Source: Haloterrigena salifodinae | GTDB taxonomy: Archaea > Halobacteriota > Halobacteria > Halobacteriales > Natrialbaceae | Assembly: GCF_003977755.1 (NCBI RefSeq) | Contig: NZ_RQWN01000001.1 | Coordinates: 760,995-824,994, forward strand | DNA length: 64,000 bases | Direction of reading: 5' to 3' | Shown here: in pieces, positions 54,534 through 63,784 of the stretch | How the letters are laid out: each line of letters begins with the position of its first letter | How positions within the stretch are numbered: the stretch's first letter is position 1 | Notes under the pieces: model-generated | What the model was told of the DNA's origin: nothing | The model's database searches: none | Seen by the model: the letters and a program-made list of their open reading frames with translations, nothing else | Made by a program: the position numbers and the translations under genes

Positions 54534-54675
54534 CCGACCGCCCGCCGTTCTTTGAGCGACCGAACTCGGCTATTTACCTCTGGCGACGAACTCGAGTGAC
54601 CCGAGAGACGATCGGCTCGAGCGCGGATTCGCGAGTCCGACACGCTTATTCACGAACGGCGACGAAAGACGTGTA

Positions 54676-56337
54676 GTGAGTACCGAGACGCCCGAACCGA
54701 CCGAAACCGAAGCGTTCGAGCGGGTCTGTGAGACACTCGTCGAGCGGATCATCAACGGCGAGATCGAGCGCGACGAGGTCGAGAAAGCCAAACTCGAGGC
54801 CTGTTCGGAACACTCGGCGCCGAAAGTGCCGAAGAACTCCGAACTGCTCGATTACGCGCCCCAGGAGTACCGCGAGGATCTCGAGACGGTGCTCCAGCGC
54901 AAGCCCGTCCGCACCGCGTCGGGCGTCTCGCCGGTCGCGATCATGACGTCGCCCGAGCGGTGTCCCCATGGGAAGTGTCTCTACTGCCCCGGCGGCCCCG
55001 ACTCGGAGTTCTCCTCCTCCCAGAGCTACACGGGCGAGGAGCCCGCGGCCGCCCGCGGCGTCCAGAACGATTACGACCCTTACGGGCAGGTAACGCTGCG
55101 CTTGGAGCAACTGCGGGAGATCGGCCACCCCGTCGACAAGGTCGAACTGATCCTGATGGGCGGCACGATGACCGCCCGGAGCCACGACTATCAGGAGTGG
55201 TTCGTCAAGCGGGCCCTCGAGGCGATGAACGACTACGACGTCGAGAAGGAGCCCGAACCGGCCGAGGGCGAGAGCTTCGCGCAAGACCCCGAGGAGTACG
55301 ACTGGAAGTACGTCGAGGACGTCATCGCGGAAAACGAGACGGCGGATATCCGCAACATCGGCACCACGTTCGAGACCAAGCCCGACTGGTGCGACCCCGA
55401 GCAGATCGACCGCATGCTCGATCTCGGCGGAACGAAAGTCGAAGTCGGCGTCCAGACCACCTACGAGCGGATCAACCGCGAGATGCACCGCGGCCACGGC
55501 GTCCAGGAGTCGATAGAGGCCAACCAGCGGCTGCGGGATTCGGCGTTCAAGGTCGGCTTCCACATGATGCCCGGCCAGCCCGGGATGAGCAAGGAGATGT
55601 GCCTCGAGGACTTCCGCCGAATCTTCGAGGAAGAGGCCTGGAAGCCCGACTACCTGAAGATCTACCCGACGCTGATCGTCCGCGGGACGGCGACCTACGA
55701 CTGGTGGCACAAGGGCGAGTTCGACCCGCTCGACAACGAGGAGGCCGCCGAGTTAGTCGCCGAGATCAAGGACATGATTCCCCGCTACACGCGCCTCCAG
55801 CGTGTCCAGCGGGACATCCCGGCGGACTACATCGACGCCGGCGTCTGGAAGTCCAACCTCCGGCAACTCGCCCGCAAGCGAATGGACGACCACGACTGGT
55901 CCTGTGAGTGCATCCGCTGTCGCGAGGCCGGGATGAACGACGAGACGCCCGAGAACGTCGAACTCGACGTGATGACCTACGACGCCTGCGGCGGGACGGA
56001 ACACTTCATCTCCTTCGAGGACTTCGAGCAGGACCTGCTGGTCGGCTTCTGCCGCCTGCGGTTCCCCAACGATCCCGTCCGACCGGAACTCGAGAACACC
56101 GCGCTCGTGCGCGAACTGCACGTCTACGGCAGCGAAGTCACAGTCGGCGACAAGGGAGCAACGGACCAGCACCAACACCGCGGCTACGGCCGCCGACTCA
56201 TGGCCCGCGCCGAGGAACTCGCCGCCGACGCCGGCTACGACAAGGTCAGCGTCATCTCCGGAATCGGCGCCCGGGAGTACTACCGGGAGAAACTCGGCTA
56301 CCACCAGGACGGGCCGTACGTCAGCAAGCGACTCTAA
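54676..56337 (+). CDS. tRNA uridine-34 carboxymethyl synthase Elp3
   Basis: 553 residues with a radical-SAM domain and a C-terminal GNAT acetyltransferase domain, the Elp3 layout. The 4Fe-4S cysteines are 96, 101 and 104 (ERCPHGKCLYCPGG). VEVGVQTTYERINREMHRGH is the family's substrate segment and DQHQHRGYGRRLM the acetyl-CoA binding part. In archaea Elp3 alone modifies wobble uridines of tRNA with acetyl-CoA and SAM. The start is a GTG right after an in-frame TAG. It is a single gene; no other Elongator subunit is near, as usual in archaea. Confidence 0.95.
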   Translation: MSTETPEPTETEAFERVCETLVERIINGEIERDEVEKAKLEACSEHSAPKVPKNSELLDYAPQEYREDLETVLQRKPVRTASGVSPVAIMTSPERCPHGKCLYCPGGPDSEFSSSQSYTGEEPAAARGVQNDYDPYGQVTLRLEQLREIGHPVDKVELILMGGTMTARSHDYQEWFVKRALEAMNDYDVEKEPEPAEGESFAQDPEEYDWKYVEDVIAENETADIRNIGTTFETKPDWCDPEQIDRMLDLGGTKVEVGVQTTYERINREMHRGHGVQESIEANQRLRDSAFKVGFHMMPGQPGMSKEMCLEDFRRIFEEEAWKPDYLKIYPTLIVRGTATYDWWHKGEFDPLDNEEAAELVAEIKDMIPRYTRLQRVQRDIPADYIDAGVWKSNLRQLARKRMDDHDWSCECIRCREAGMNDETPENVELDVMTYDACGGTEHFISFEDFEQDLLVGFCRLRFPNDPVRPELENTALVRELHVYGSEVTVGDKGATDQHQHRGYGRRLMARAEELAADAGYDKVSVISGIGAREYYREKLGYHQDGPYVSKRL

Positions 56338-56715
56338 GCGGCCGGCGAGCGGTCCGATTACGACTTTCTTCCCGACGATGGCGTGTCGATTGTTCCTCGA
56401 GTCCCGTTCCTCGTACCCATATAAAATAATCCACAGTATACAGAAAATTTATGGGTAATCGGGACAGAGTATTAGGCGCCGACGATCGTCGGCACCGTTG
56501 TCAACACTCCCCAGACCGACAGCGGCACACCGAGTTGCCTCTCACCCAGCACGCCGGGGCTGCTCCCCGAACCGCTCGTCCCCCACCGAGCGATCCACTC
56601 CCGGCGTGTATTCTCTCACTGTACTTCAGCGCCCCTCGAGTCGATTCGCCGGTCAGTTCCCGAGCCGGACGCGATGTCGAGTCGCTCTTCGAATACAATC
56701 GAGTTGTACCGATGA
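56338..56715. other. Intergenic region between elp3 and tenA with a 16-bp palindrome
   Basis: About 380 bases. It contains an AT-rich island at 56419-56456 and, 20 bases later, the perfect palindrome GCCGACGATCGTCGGC at 56478-56493. The open frames further right are Arg/Ser/Pro-rich and look like chance. The TATA-like island followed by a palindrome could mark an unrecognised small RNA or an operator. No thiamine (THI-box) riboswitch elements such as CTGAGA were seen. Confidence 0.4.
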
Positions 56716-56724
56716 TTTATAATA
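56716..56724 (+). promoter_or_regulatory. TATA box of tenA
   Basis: TTTATAATA, centred about 33 bp before ATG 56753, so the transcript should start only a few bases before the start codon. Confidence 0.5.
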
Positions 56725-56752
56725 GCCTGCTGTCCGTCAGCGTCGATTCGAG

Positions 56753-57412
56753 ATGGCTTTCAGCGACCAGTTACTCGAGGCGGGAGCGGACGTCTGGGCG
56801 GCACAGAAGGACCACTCGTTCGTGCGCGAGCTCGCGGCGGGGACGTTGGACGAAGATGCCTTTCAGCACTGGGTGAAACAGGACTACCGGTACCTCCTCG
56901 ACTACGCGCGGGTGTTCTCAATCGCGGGCACGAAGGCCCGCGACGAGGCGACGATGACCCACCTGCTGGGGGTCGCCCACGAGGTTTTGGACCACGAGAT
57001 GGATCTCCACCGGGATTTCGCCGCCGACTACGGCATCTCCCCCGAGGAACTCGAGGCCGTCGAGAAGGCGCCGACCTGCCACGCCTACACGAACTTCCTC
57101 GTGCGAACCGCGTACGAAGGGTCGATCGCCGAAATCGCCGCTGCGCTTTACCCCTGCATGCAGGGGTATCTCGACGTCGCGGAGCATATGGCTGACCTCA
57201 CCGAGGAGGACCACCGGTACACGCCCTTCATCGAACTGTACACGGGCGAAGAGTTCCGCGAGGCTACCGCGTGGTGTCGGACGTTCGTCGACGACTGCGG
57301 CGAGCGGTATCCGGGCGAGCACGACGCGATGCGCGAGGCGTTCCTGACGAGCGCCAAACTCGAGTACCGGTTTTGGGAGATGGCCTACACCCGCGAGGAC
57401 TGGGGACTCTGA
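56753..57412 (+). CDS. tenA: TenA-family aminopyrimidine aminohydrolase (thiaminase II)
   Basis: 219 residues, all-helical. Conserved pieces: FQHWVKQDYRYLLDYARVFS, TCHAYTNFLVRTA, the active-site cysteine in LYPCMQGYLDVA, and KLEYRFWEMAYT at the end with the conserved Glu. TenA salvages the thiamine pyrimidine from degraded thiamine (aminopyrimidine to HMP). The gene is not next to thiamine synthesis genes here. A 20-bp perfect palindrome lies in the codons of the active-site segment. It is followed by a small gene on the same strand after 64 bp. Confidence 0.93.
   Translation: MAFSDQLLEAGADVWAAQKDHSFVRELAAGTLDEDAFQHWVKQDYRYLLDYARVFSIAGTKARDEATMTHLLGVAHEVLDHEMDLHRDFAADYGISPEELEAVEKAPTCHAYTNFLVRTAYEGSIAEIAAALYPCMQGYLDVAEHMADLTEEDHRYTPFIELYTGEEFREATAWCRTFVDDCGERYPGEHDAMREAFLTSAKLEYRFWEMAYTREDWGL
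57149..57168. repeat. 20-bp perfect palindrome inside tenA
   Basis: TACCCCTGCATGCAGGGGTA is its own reverse complement over 20 bases, with no loop. It encodes the YPCMQGY active-site part of TenA. A protein constraint on both arms makes an accident possible, but a palindrome of this length is uncommon in coding sequence. Confidence 0.6.
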
Positions 57413-57476
57413 CCGCGGCCGCGACAGAGACGGTCGGACCGTTGCGGTCATACCGACGGTGCCCCAATCGCCGCGC

Positions 57477-57809
57477 ATGAGCGAGCGCGACACCGTCACC
57501 GAACGCATCGCGGCGGCGACCCTCCGGGTCGACGTCCCCCTCGAGCGCGGCGGCGAACTGGCCGTCGCCGCACAGGAGGTCCTCGAGTCGCTCGCGATCG
57601 TCCGGTACGCCGACGTCAGGGAACTCGGCGCGGTCGACGCAGGCGACGACGGGTTGGCGGTGACGATCGACTGTCGGCTGACGCTCCACGGCGACAACGC
57701 GACCGCGGCCGAAGCGACCGGACGGCAGGCCCTCCGCGAGGCGGACCGAGTGCTCGGGATCGATCGGTTCGAGACGGTCGACGGGCCGTACCGTATCGAA
57801 CGGTGGTGA
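57477..57809 (+). CDS. Small haloarchaeal protein of unknown function
   Basis: 110 residues starting MSERDTVTERIAAATLRVD. Alternating strands and helices (LERGGELAVAAQEVLESLAI, VRYADVREL, LAVTIDCRLTLHG, EAADRVLG region) give an alpha/beta sandwich-like pattern, with 17 acidic residues. I do not recognise a family. It is on the same strand as tenA, 64 bp later, so shared transcription is possible. An ATG at 57459 would add six residues. Confidence 0.62.
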   Translation: MSERDTVTERIAAATLRVDVPLERGGELAVAAQEVLESLAIVRYADVRELGAVDAGDDGLAVTIDCRLTLHGDNATAAEATGRQALREADRVLGIDRFETVDGPYRIERW

Positions 57810-57988
57810 ACGTCCCGCTGCATCGGACCGATCGTGATCGTCGCTCGACTCGCGATTTTGACCGACTCGGTAACAGCGACCGACCGCCAATTCCAGCCGG
57901 ACGCCCCTGGAATCTACCGGCGACGACCGGAATAGGAACCGAAAGGCGACGATTTAAGTACGCCGTCTCGGTAGATTAGCAAAACTAG

Positions 57989-60349
57989 ATGCCGCCAGAG
58001 TTGTCGGTAGTGCTGGCTGCCGTCGCCCTTCCCTTCGTCGCCGCTGTGAGCACGCCCGTCCTGTACCGTCTGCTCGGCGAGCGGACCGGCTACGCCGGCG
58101 TAGCGGTCGCGCTGGCGAGTTTCCTCCTGCTGGCGAGCCAGCGCGGCACCGAGGGCACCGTCGGCCTCGAGTGGATCCCGTCGCTCGATGTCGCCCTGCG
58201 CTTCTACCTCGACGGCTGGGGACTGCTGTTCGCGATGTTAGCCTGCGGTATCGGGACGCTCATCTTCCTCTATTCGCCGGCGTACATGCACGGCGAACCC
58301 CACCTCGCTCGCTTCTACACCGCGTTACTGGCGTTCATGGGCTCGATTGTCGGCGTCGCGCTAGCAGCCGACCTGATCGCGATCTTCCTCTTCTGGGAAC
58401 TCACCAGCCTCTGCTCGTTCGTGCTGATTGGCCACTACACGGCCGACGACTCCTCGCAGTACGCCTCTCGGATGGCGATGTTCATTACCGTCGGCGGCGG
58501 TCTCTTCCTGCTCGTGGGGCTACTCTTGCTGTCAGTCGTCGCCGGCGACGTCGTCGGCCCCGACGCCGCCTTCAATCTGGCCGCGATGCTCGAGACCCCC
58601 GAGGCGATGGCCGAGGCCCTCCGCGAGCAAGGGCTGTTCCTGCCTGTGCTCGGCCTGCTCGCGATCGGCGCAGGGGCCAAGTCGGCCCAAGTTCCGCTGC
58701 ACTTCTGGCTGCCCAACGCGATGGCGGCGCCGACGCCCGTCTCGGCCTTCCTCCACTCCGCGACGATGGTGAAGGTCGGCGTCTACTTCATCGGGCGGAT
58801 GCGCCCCATCCTCGTCGGCGAGGAGTGGCTGTTCCTGTTCGCGACGCTCGGCCTGACGACGATGACCGTCTGCGCGATCATGGCCGTCGCCGCGACGGAC
58901 ATCAAGGAACTGCTGGCCTACTCGACGGCGAGCCACCTCGGGCTGATGGTCGCCGGCTTCGGCTTCACGTCGATCTACGGCGCCGAGACCGGCGTCTTCC
59001 ACCTGCTCAACCACGCCCTGTTCAAGGCGGCGCTGTTCCTCGTGGCCGGAATCGTCGCCCACGAGGCCGGTACCCGCAACATCGACAACCTCGGTGGCCT
59101 CCGTCACGACCTCCCGGTCACGGCGATCATCACGGTTATCGTCGCGCTGAGTATGGCTGGCATTCCGCCGTTCAACGGCTTCTACTCGAAGGAGCTGCTG
59201 TTCGAGGCGGCCGTCGAGGCGAGTCACCACCACGATATCGGTGTGCTGGGTGTGCTCTACCCCGCGGTCGCCGTCTTCGGGAGCGTCTTCACTGTCCTCT
59301 ACTCGCTGCGCTTCCTCTCGCTGTTCTTCGGCGACCGACCCGACGCGCTCGGCCACGTCCACCGCCCGTCGACCACGCTGGTCGTCGCACCGGGCGTGCT
59401 GGCGCTCCTGGCCGCTGCCGTCAGTATCCGGCCGCAACTCGCCGTCGACGTGATCGTTCAGTCGGGCGTCGACGCGACCGCCCTCGAGCACCACGAAATG
59501 CACGTCAGTCTCCCGACGTCCTACTCCCCGCCGGTGGGGATGAGCGCGGTCACGATCGCGGTCGGACTGGCCGCCTACCCGTTCTACGACCGGATTCACG
59601 ACGGACTCAACGCGACGCTGGACGCGGCCCCGCCGATCGCCGCGAACTGGTGGTACGACGCGATCGTCGGCGGCCTCACCGGCGGCGGCGCCTGGGTCGG
59701 CGACCGCATCCACAACGGGCTGCTCCGAACGTACGCGACGTGGACGCTCCTCGGCACCTGCGGGCTGGCGCTCGCGGGGTTCGCCGCGGCCGGCACCGTC
59801 GCCTCGTCGGAGCTCATCGGCTTCGACGCCGCGCCCGCGGTCGCGCTCGTCTTGCTCGTCGCGGTCGTTGCGGGGCTCGCGGTCGCGCTCTCCGACTCCC
59901 ACATCGCCGGCGTTCTCACGCTGTCGATCCTGGGCTTTATGATCGCCATCTTCTACATCCTCGCGAGCGCGCCCGACCTCGCGCTGACCCAGCTGGTCGT
60001 CGAGACGCTCGTGCTCCTGATCTTCCTGCTGGTGATCGAGGAGATCCCCGAGTACTACGAGGTCAGCCTCGGCAAGTACGCCCGCGACGCCGTCGTCTCG
60101 CTGGCCGTCGGTGCGACCGCCTTCATCACGGTCCTCGTCACGACCGACGCCCGTCCCGAGGGCTCGACGGATATCGCCCGCGCCTACGCCGAACAGGCCG
60201 TCCCGGAGGGCGGCGGAACGAACATCGTCAACGTCACCCTCGTGGACTTCCGCGGCTTCGATACGATGGGCGAACTCATCGTGGTCGCGATGGCTGCGAT
60301 CTCGATCCTGACGCTGATCGTGATGCGATCGGGAGGTGACGACGAGTGA
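57989..60349 (+). CDS. mrpA: Mrp antiporter subunit A
   Basis: 786 residues, the largest subunit of the Mrp-type Na+/H+ antiporter. The NuoL-like proton channel core shows HFWLPNAMAAPTPVSAFLHS with the conserved lysine region AKSAQVPLHF upstream and HALFKAALFLVAG later. The C-terminal third has extra membrane helices of the MbhD/DUF4040 type (SDSHIAGVLTLSILGFMIAI, then ALTQLVVETLVLLIFLLVI). At 786 residues it is shorter than typical bacterial MrpA, with the fused MrpB-like helices at the end. A TATA-like TTTAAGT lies 35 bp upstream. It is the first gene of a tightly packed operon. Confidence 0.93.
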   Translation: MPPELSVVLAAVALPFVAAVSTPVLYRLLGERTGYAGVAVALASFLLLASQRGTEGTVGLEWIPSLDVALRFYLDGWGLLFAMLACGIGTLIFLYSPAYMHGEPHLARFYTALLAFMGSIVGVALAADLIAIFLFWELTSLCSFVLIGHYTADDSSQYASRMAMFITVGGGLFLLVGLLLLSVVAGDVVGPDAAFNLAAMLETPEAMAEALREQGLFLPVLGLLAIGAGAKSAQVPLHFWLPNAMAAPTPVSAFLHSATMVKVGVYFIGRMRPILVGEEWLFLFATLGLTTMTVCAIMAVAATDIKELLAYSTASHLGLMVAGFGFTSIYGAETGVFHLLNHALFKAALFLVAGIVAHEAGTRNIDNLGGLRHDLPVTAIITVIVALSMAGIPPFNGFYSKELLFEAAVEASHHHDIGVLGVLYPAVAVFGSVFTVLYSLRFLSLFFGDRPDALGHVHRPSTTLVVAPGVLALLAAAVSIRPQLAVDVIVQSGVDATALEHHEMHVSLPTSYSPPVGMSAVTIAVGLAAYPFYDRIHDGLNATLDAAPPIAANWWYDAIVGGLTGGGAWVGDRIHNGLLRTYATWTLLGTCGLALAGFAAAGTVASSELIGFDAAPAVALVLLVAVVAGLAVALSDSHIAGVLTLSILGFMIAIFYILASAPDLALTQLVVETLVLLIFLLVIEEIPEYYEVSLGKYARDAVVSLAVGATAFITVLVTTDARPEGSTDIARAYAEQAVPEGGGTNIVNVTLVDFRGFDTMGELIVVAMAAISILTLIVMRSGGDDE

Positions 60350-60810
60350 CGACCGTCGTCATGCGCACGACCGCTCGCGTGATCGTTCCGATCATCCTCG
60401 TCGTTTCGACCTCGCTGTTCGTCGAGGGCCACAACCTCCCTGGCGGCGGCTTCATCGGCGGCGTCCTCACGACGACGGCGTTCGCGATCATCTACCTCGC
60501 GTTCGGGCTGGACTTTGTAGAGCGCGGGGTGCTCGGTCGCGACGTCGACCCCGGCAAGGAGCCCTCGAGGGACCGCGTCGTCGTGGCCTACCGACGGCTC
60601 TTCGAGTACGGGCTGGCGATCGCCGTCCTGAGCGGGCTGGTCCCGCTGCTGTTCGGGCGGCCGTTCCTGACCCAGACGTTCGTCATCTTCGAGCACGTCC
60701 CGCTCTACGGCGAGATCGAGATCGCCAGCGCGCTGGCCTTCGACTTCGGGGTCTACTGCGTGGTCGTCGGCGGTCTCCTGACGATCCTCTCGGTGGTGGG
60801 AGCCGAATGA
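60346..60810 (+). CDS. mrpB: Mrp antiporter subunit B
   Basis: 154 residues (GTG start, overlapping the mrpA stop by 4 bases; the ATG at 60361 is an alternative). Four membrane segments. The family motif FVEGHNLPGGGFIGG is clear near residue 25. It is an obligatory small subunit of the Na+/H+ antiporter complex in the membrane. Its stop overlaps the mrpC start by 4 bases, so translation is coupled. Confidence 0.93.
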   Translation: MTTVVMRTTARVIVPIILVVSTSLFVEGHNLPGGGFIGGVLTTTAFAIIYLAFGLDFVERGVLGRDVDPGKEPSRDRVVVAYRRLFEYGLAIAVLSGLVPLLFGRPFLTQTFVIFEHVPLYGEIEIASALAFDFGVYCVVVGGLLTILSVVGAE

Positions 60811-61160
60811 CGGCCGTGATACTCGCCGCCGTGGTCGGCGCACTGTTCGCCCTTGGCACGTTTCTGCTGCTCCGCCGGGATCTGATCCGGGTCGTCTGGG
60901 GGCTGGCGATCATCAGTCAGGCGGCCAACGTCTATCTGCTGGCGATGGGCGGCCTCGCGAAGGGGACCGCCGACTCGGTCCCGATCCTGGCGGGCCACGG
61001 CGATCACGTCCCCCAGACAGCCGATCCGCTGGTGCAGGCACTCGTGCTGACCGCGATCGTCATCGGCTTCGGGATGACCGCCTTCGCGCTCGTGCTGTCG
61101 TATCGGGTCTACGAGGAACACGACACGCTGGACGTCTCCGAACTGGGTGATCGCGAATGA
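60807..61160 (+). CDS. mrpC: Mrp antiporter subunit C
   Basis: 117 residues, three membrane segments, NuoK-like. It contains GLAIISQAANVYLLAMGGL and, later, DPLVQALVLTAIVIGFGMTA, which holds the family's conserved D-P-L-x-Q-A-L-V-L-T-A-I-V-I motif. It pairs with the NuoL/N-like subunits of the complex. Its start overlaps mrpB and its stop overlaps mrpD by 4 bases. Confidence 0.94.
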   Translation: MTAVILAAVVGALFALGTFLLLRRDLIRVVWGLAIISQAANVYLLAMGGLAKGTADSVPILAGHGDHVPQTADPLVQALVLTAIVIGFGMTAFALVLSYRVYEEHDTLDVSELGDRE

Positions 61161-62887
61161 TGACGACGCAGCTACTGACGATACTGACGGGACTCGAGTC
61201 GACGCTGAGGACGGGTGCGGGAATCGAGCCGACGGCGCCGCTCGCCGCGGTTCCGGGCGGCTCCGAATCGGGACTGGTGATCGCGCCGATGCTCATCGTG
61301 CTCGTCGCGGCCGTCGCGAGCCTCCTGCTCGGCCGGTGGCCGCGGGTCCGGATCGGCGTCAGCCTCGCGGGCGGCGCGGCTTACGCGGTCGTCGTCGCGG
61401 CGATCGACTGGTACGTCGTGCTCGCGCCGGACGCGCCGGGGGCCGCGACCTACCAGGTCGGCGACTGGCCGGCGCCGTTCGGCATCACGCTCGTCGTCGA
61501 CGGGCTCTCGGCGTTCATGCTGACGATGGTCGCCGTCCTCGGGATCGCGTCGCTGGTCTTCTCGACGCGTGTCCTTCCCGAGATCGACCGCCGCAGTTAC
61601 TACTTCCCGCTGTTTCACTTCCTGGCGCTGGGCGTCACCGGCGCCTTCCTCACCGGCGACCTGTTCAACCTCTTCGTCTGGTTCGAGGTCATGCTGATGG
61701 CCAGCTACATCTTCGTCGCCTACTACGGCGGCCCCCAGCACACCCGCGCGGCCTTCTGGTACGTCTCGCTGAACCTGCTCGCGAGCGCTGTCTTCCTGCT
61801 CGGCGTCGGCGGCATCTACGCGACGACGGGGACGCTCAACATGGCCGACCTCGCGCAGCGACTCGCCGACCCCGGCGCCTACGGGCTCGAGCCCGCGCCG
61901 GTCGTCGGCCTCTTCGCCCTGTTGCTGTCGGTGTTCGCGATCAAGGCCGGCCTCGTCCCCTTCCAGTTCTGGATCCCGACGGCCTACCGGGCCGCGCCGC
62001 CCCAGATCTCGGCCCTACTGGCCGGCGCGACCAAGAAGGTCGGCATCTACGCGATCATCCGCCTCTCGTTTACCGTCCTCGCGGACGCGGACGTGCCGGT
62101 CGAACTCGCCGTGCCGGGCGTCGGAACCGTCGTCGCCGGCGACTCACCGCTCGCGTTCATCGGAGCGGTGCTGTTCGTCATGGCCGCCGCGAGCATCCTC
62201 GTCGGCGGGATCGGCGCCGTCGGCCGGGACTCCATCGAGGGCGTCCTCGCCTATTCGAGCATCGGGCAGGTCGGCTTCATCGCCCTCCCGGTCGCCCTCG
62301 CGGCGACGACTGCGAGCGCCGAGTTGCGCCACCTCGCCGTCGTCGCCGCGCTGGTGTACGCGCTCAACCACACGCTGGCGAAGGGGCTGTTGTTCCTGGC
62401 GGTCGGCGCGATCCGGTCGGCGACCGGGACGAGCCAACTCTCCGACCTCGGCGGACTGGCCGGCCGGTCGCCGCCGCTGGCGATCGGCTTCTTCGTCGGC
62501 TCGCTCGCCCTCGTCGGAATCCCGCCGCTGTCGGGCTTCTTCGGCAAGTTCCTCGTCTTCGATGCAGCGGCTCGAGCCGAGTCGGCGCCGCTGATCGTCC
62601 TCCTGTTGACGGGGTCGCTGTTGACCATCGCCTACGCGACGCGGACGTGGAACCGGAGCTTCTGGGGGGCCCGAACTGACGCCGTCGAGGAGGCGTCCGT
62701 CGACGTCGTGCAGGTGGGCGTCGTCCTCGTCCTCGCGACGGCCATCGTCGCGGTCGGCGTCGGCTTCGAACCGGTCTACGAGTTCGCCGACGCCGCCGCG
62801 TCGGCCGCGCTGGACAGCGAGGCGTACGTCGACGCGGTCGATCCGGTCGAGCCCGACGACCTCGGGACCGGAGGAGGTGAGCACTGA
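61157..62887 (+). CDS. mrpD: Mrp antiporter subunit D
   Basis: 576 residues, NuoN/NuoL-like proton channel subunit with about 14 membrane segments. Conserved are LFNLFVWFEVMLMASYIFVA with its glutamate, the lysine-containing IKAGLVPFQFWIPTAYRAAP, and NHTLAKGLLFLAVG. A variable cytoplasmic tail ends the chain. It pumps ions with MrpA in the antiporter complex. Its stop shares one base with the mrpE start (TGATG), so they are translationally coupled. Confidence 0.95.
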   Translation: MMTTQLLTILTGLESTLRTGAGIEPTAPLAAVPGGSESGLVIAPMLIVLVAAVASLLLGRWPRVRIGVSLAGGAAYAVVVAAIDWYVVLAPDAPGAATYQVGDWPAPFGITLVVDGLSAFMLTMVAVLGIASLVFSTRVLPEIDRRSYYFPLFHFLALGVTGAFLTGDLFNLFVWFEVMLMASYIFVAYYGGPQHTRAAFWYVSLNLLASAVFLLGVGGIYATTGTLNMADLAQRLADPGAYGLEPAPVVGLFALLLSVFAIKAGLVPFQFWIPTAYRAAPPQISALLAGATKKVGIYAIIRLSFTVLADADVPVELAVPGVGTVVAGDSPLAFIGAVLFVMAAASILVGGIGAVGRDSIEGVLAYSSIGQVGFIALPVALAATTASAELRHLAVVAALVYALNHTLAKGLLFLAVGAIRSATGTSQLSDLGGLAGRSPPLAIGFFVGSLALVGIPPLSGFFGKFLVFDAAARAESAPLIVLLLTGSLLTIAYATRTWNRSFWGARTDAVEEASVDVVQVGVVLVLATAIVAVGVGFEPVYEFADAAASAALDSEAYVDAVDPVEPDDLGTGGGEH

Positions 62888-63492
62888 TGCGGGTCAAGAC
62901 CTGGCCGCTGGCTGGCGCCGTCTTCGCCGTGCTGTGGATCTTCGTCCGCGGCCCGTCGCTGGCGCCGTCGGCGCTCCTCGGCCAGTTTCTCTTCGGGTTG
63001 CTCGTCGGCCTCCCGACGGCGTTCGTCTTCCGACGGCTGTACATCGAGCGGGTCGACGTCGCTCGGGGGATGCGTGCGCTCCCCGCCGCTGGACGCTACC
63101 TCGCGGCCTTCTCCTGGGAGGTCGTCCGCGCGAACATAGACGTCGCCTATCGGGTGCTCTCGCCAGGAATGCCGATCGAACCCGAGGTGATCCTCGTGCC
63201 GCTCCGGGTCGAGACGGATCTGGCGGTCACGACCATCGCCAACAGCATCACGATCACGCCCGGGACGGTCACGCTCGATCACGACGGGGAGACCAACGCC
63301 CTGTACGTTCACGCGGTCGACGGCCGCGACCCCGAGGCGATCGTCGCGCCGATTCGGACGTGGGAGGACTACGCCCTCGAGATGTTCGACGAGGAGGCCT
63401 CGCCCGACGACCCGGCGCCGCGGATCGTCGTCTCCGGCGGGGAAAGAGACAGGGGCCCCGCCGGCGAACACGGAGGTGAGAACGATGAGTGA
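62887..63492 (+). CDS. mrpE: Mrp antiporter subunit E
   Basis: 201 residues with a short membrane part (two or three segments in the first ~70 residues) and a soluble C-terminal domain holding ANSITITPGTVTLDHD, the signature of MrpE. The last ~20 residues (GERDRGPAGEHGGENDE) are a charged tail. Its end overlaps the mrpF start by 8 bases. Confidence 0.92.
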   Translation: MRVKTWPLAGAVFAVLWIFVRGPSLAPSALLGQFLFGLLVGLPTAFVFRRLYIERVDVARGMRALPAAGRYLAAFSWEVVRANIDVAYRVLSPGMPIEPEVILVPLRVETDLAVTTIANSITITPGTVTLDHDGETNALYVHAVDGRDPEAIVAPIRTWEDYALEMFDEEASPDDPAPRIVVSGGERDRGPAGEHGGENDE

Positions 63493-63784
63493 AGCCGCCG
63501 ACCCGGCGCTGCTCGACGCCGTCGTTGGCGGGGCGCTGATCCTCGTCAGCGGCCTCTGCGTGCTCTGTAGCTACCGCGTCATCTCCGGGCCGACGAACCC
63601 CGACCGGGTCGTCGCGCTGGACGCCATCGCGACGAACGTCGTCGCCATCGCCGTCCTCTTCGCCCTCCAGACCGACCGCGGGCTCTTCATCACGGTGAGT
63701 CTGGTGCTCGCGATCATTGGCTTCATCGCGACGGTCGCCGCCGCCAAGTTCATCACCGAAGGGGAGGTGATCGACGAACCATGA
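63485..63784 (+). CDS. mrpF: Mrp antiporter subunit F
   Basis: 99 residues, three membrane segments. Family pattern CSYRVISGPTNPDRVVALDAI, with the D-R-V-x-A-L-D motif, and TNVVAIAVLFALQT. Start at ATG 63485; a GTG at 63476 is less likely. Its stop overlaps the mrpG start by 4 bases. Confidence 0.93.
   Translation: MSEAADPALLDAVVGGALILVSGLCVLCSYRVISGPTNPDRVVALDAIATNVVAIAVLFALQTDRGLFITVSLVLAIIGFIATVAAAKFITEGEVIDEP

Noticed and set aside
56338-56752. A thiamine riboswitch before tenA
   Set aside because: No THI-box elements such as CTGAGA were found, and the TATA box lies too near the start codon to leave room for one.
56451-56876. A 141-codon plus-strand frame before and into tenA
   Set aside because: Arg/Ser/Pro-rich, in a different frame from tenA, and contains the TATA box of tenA.
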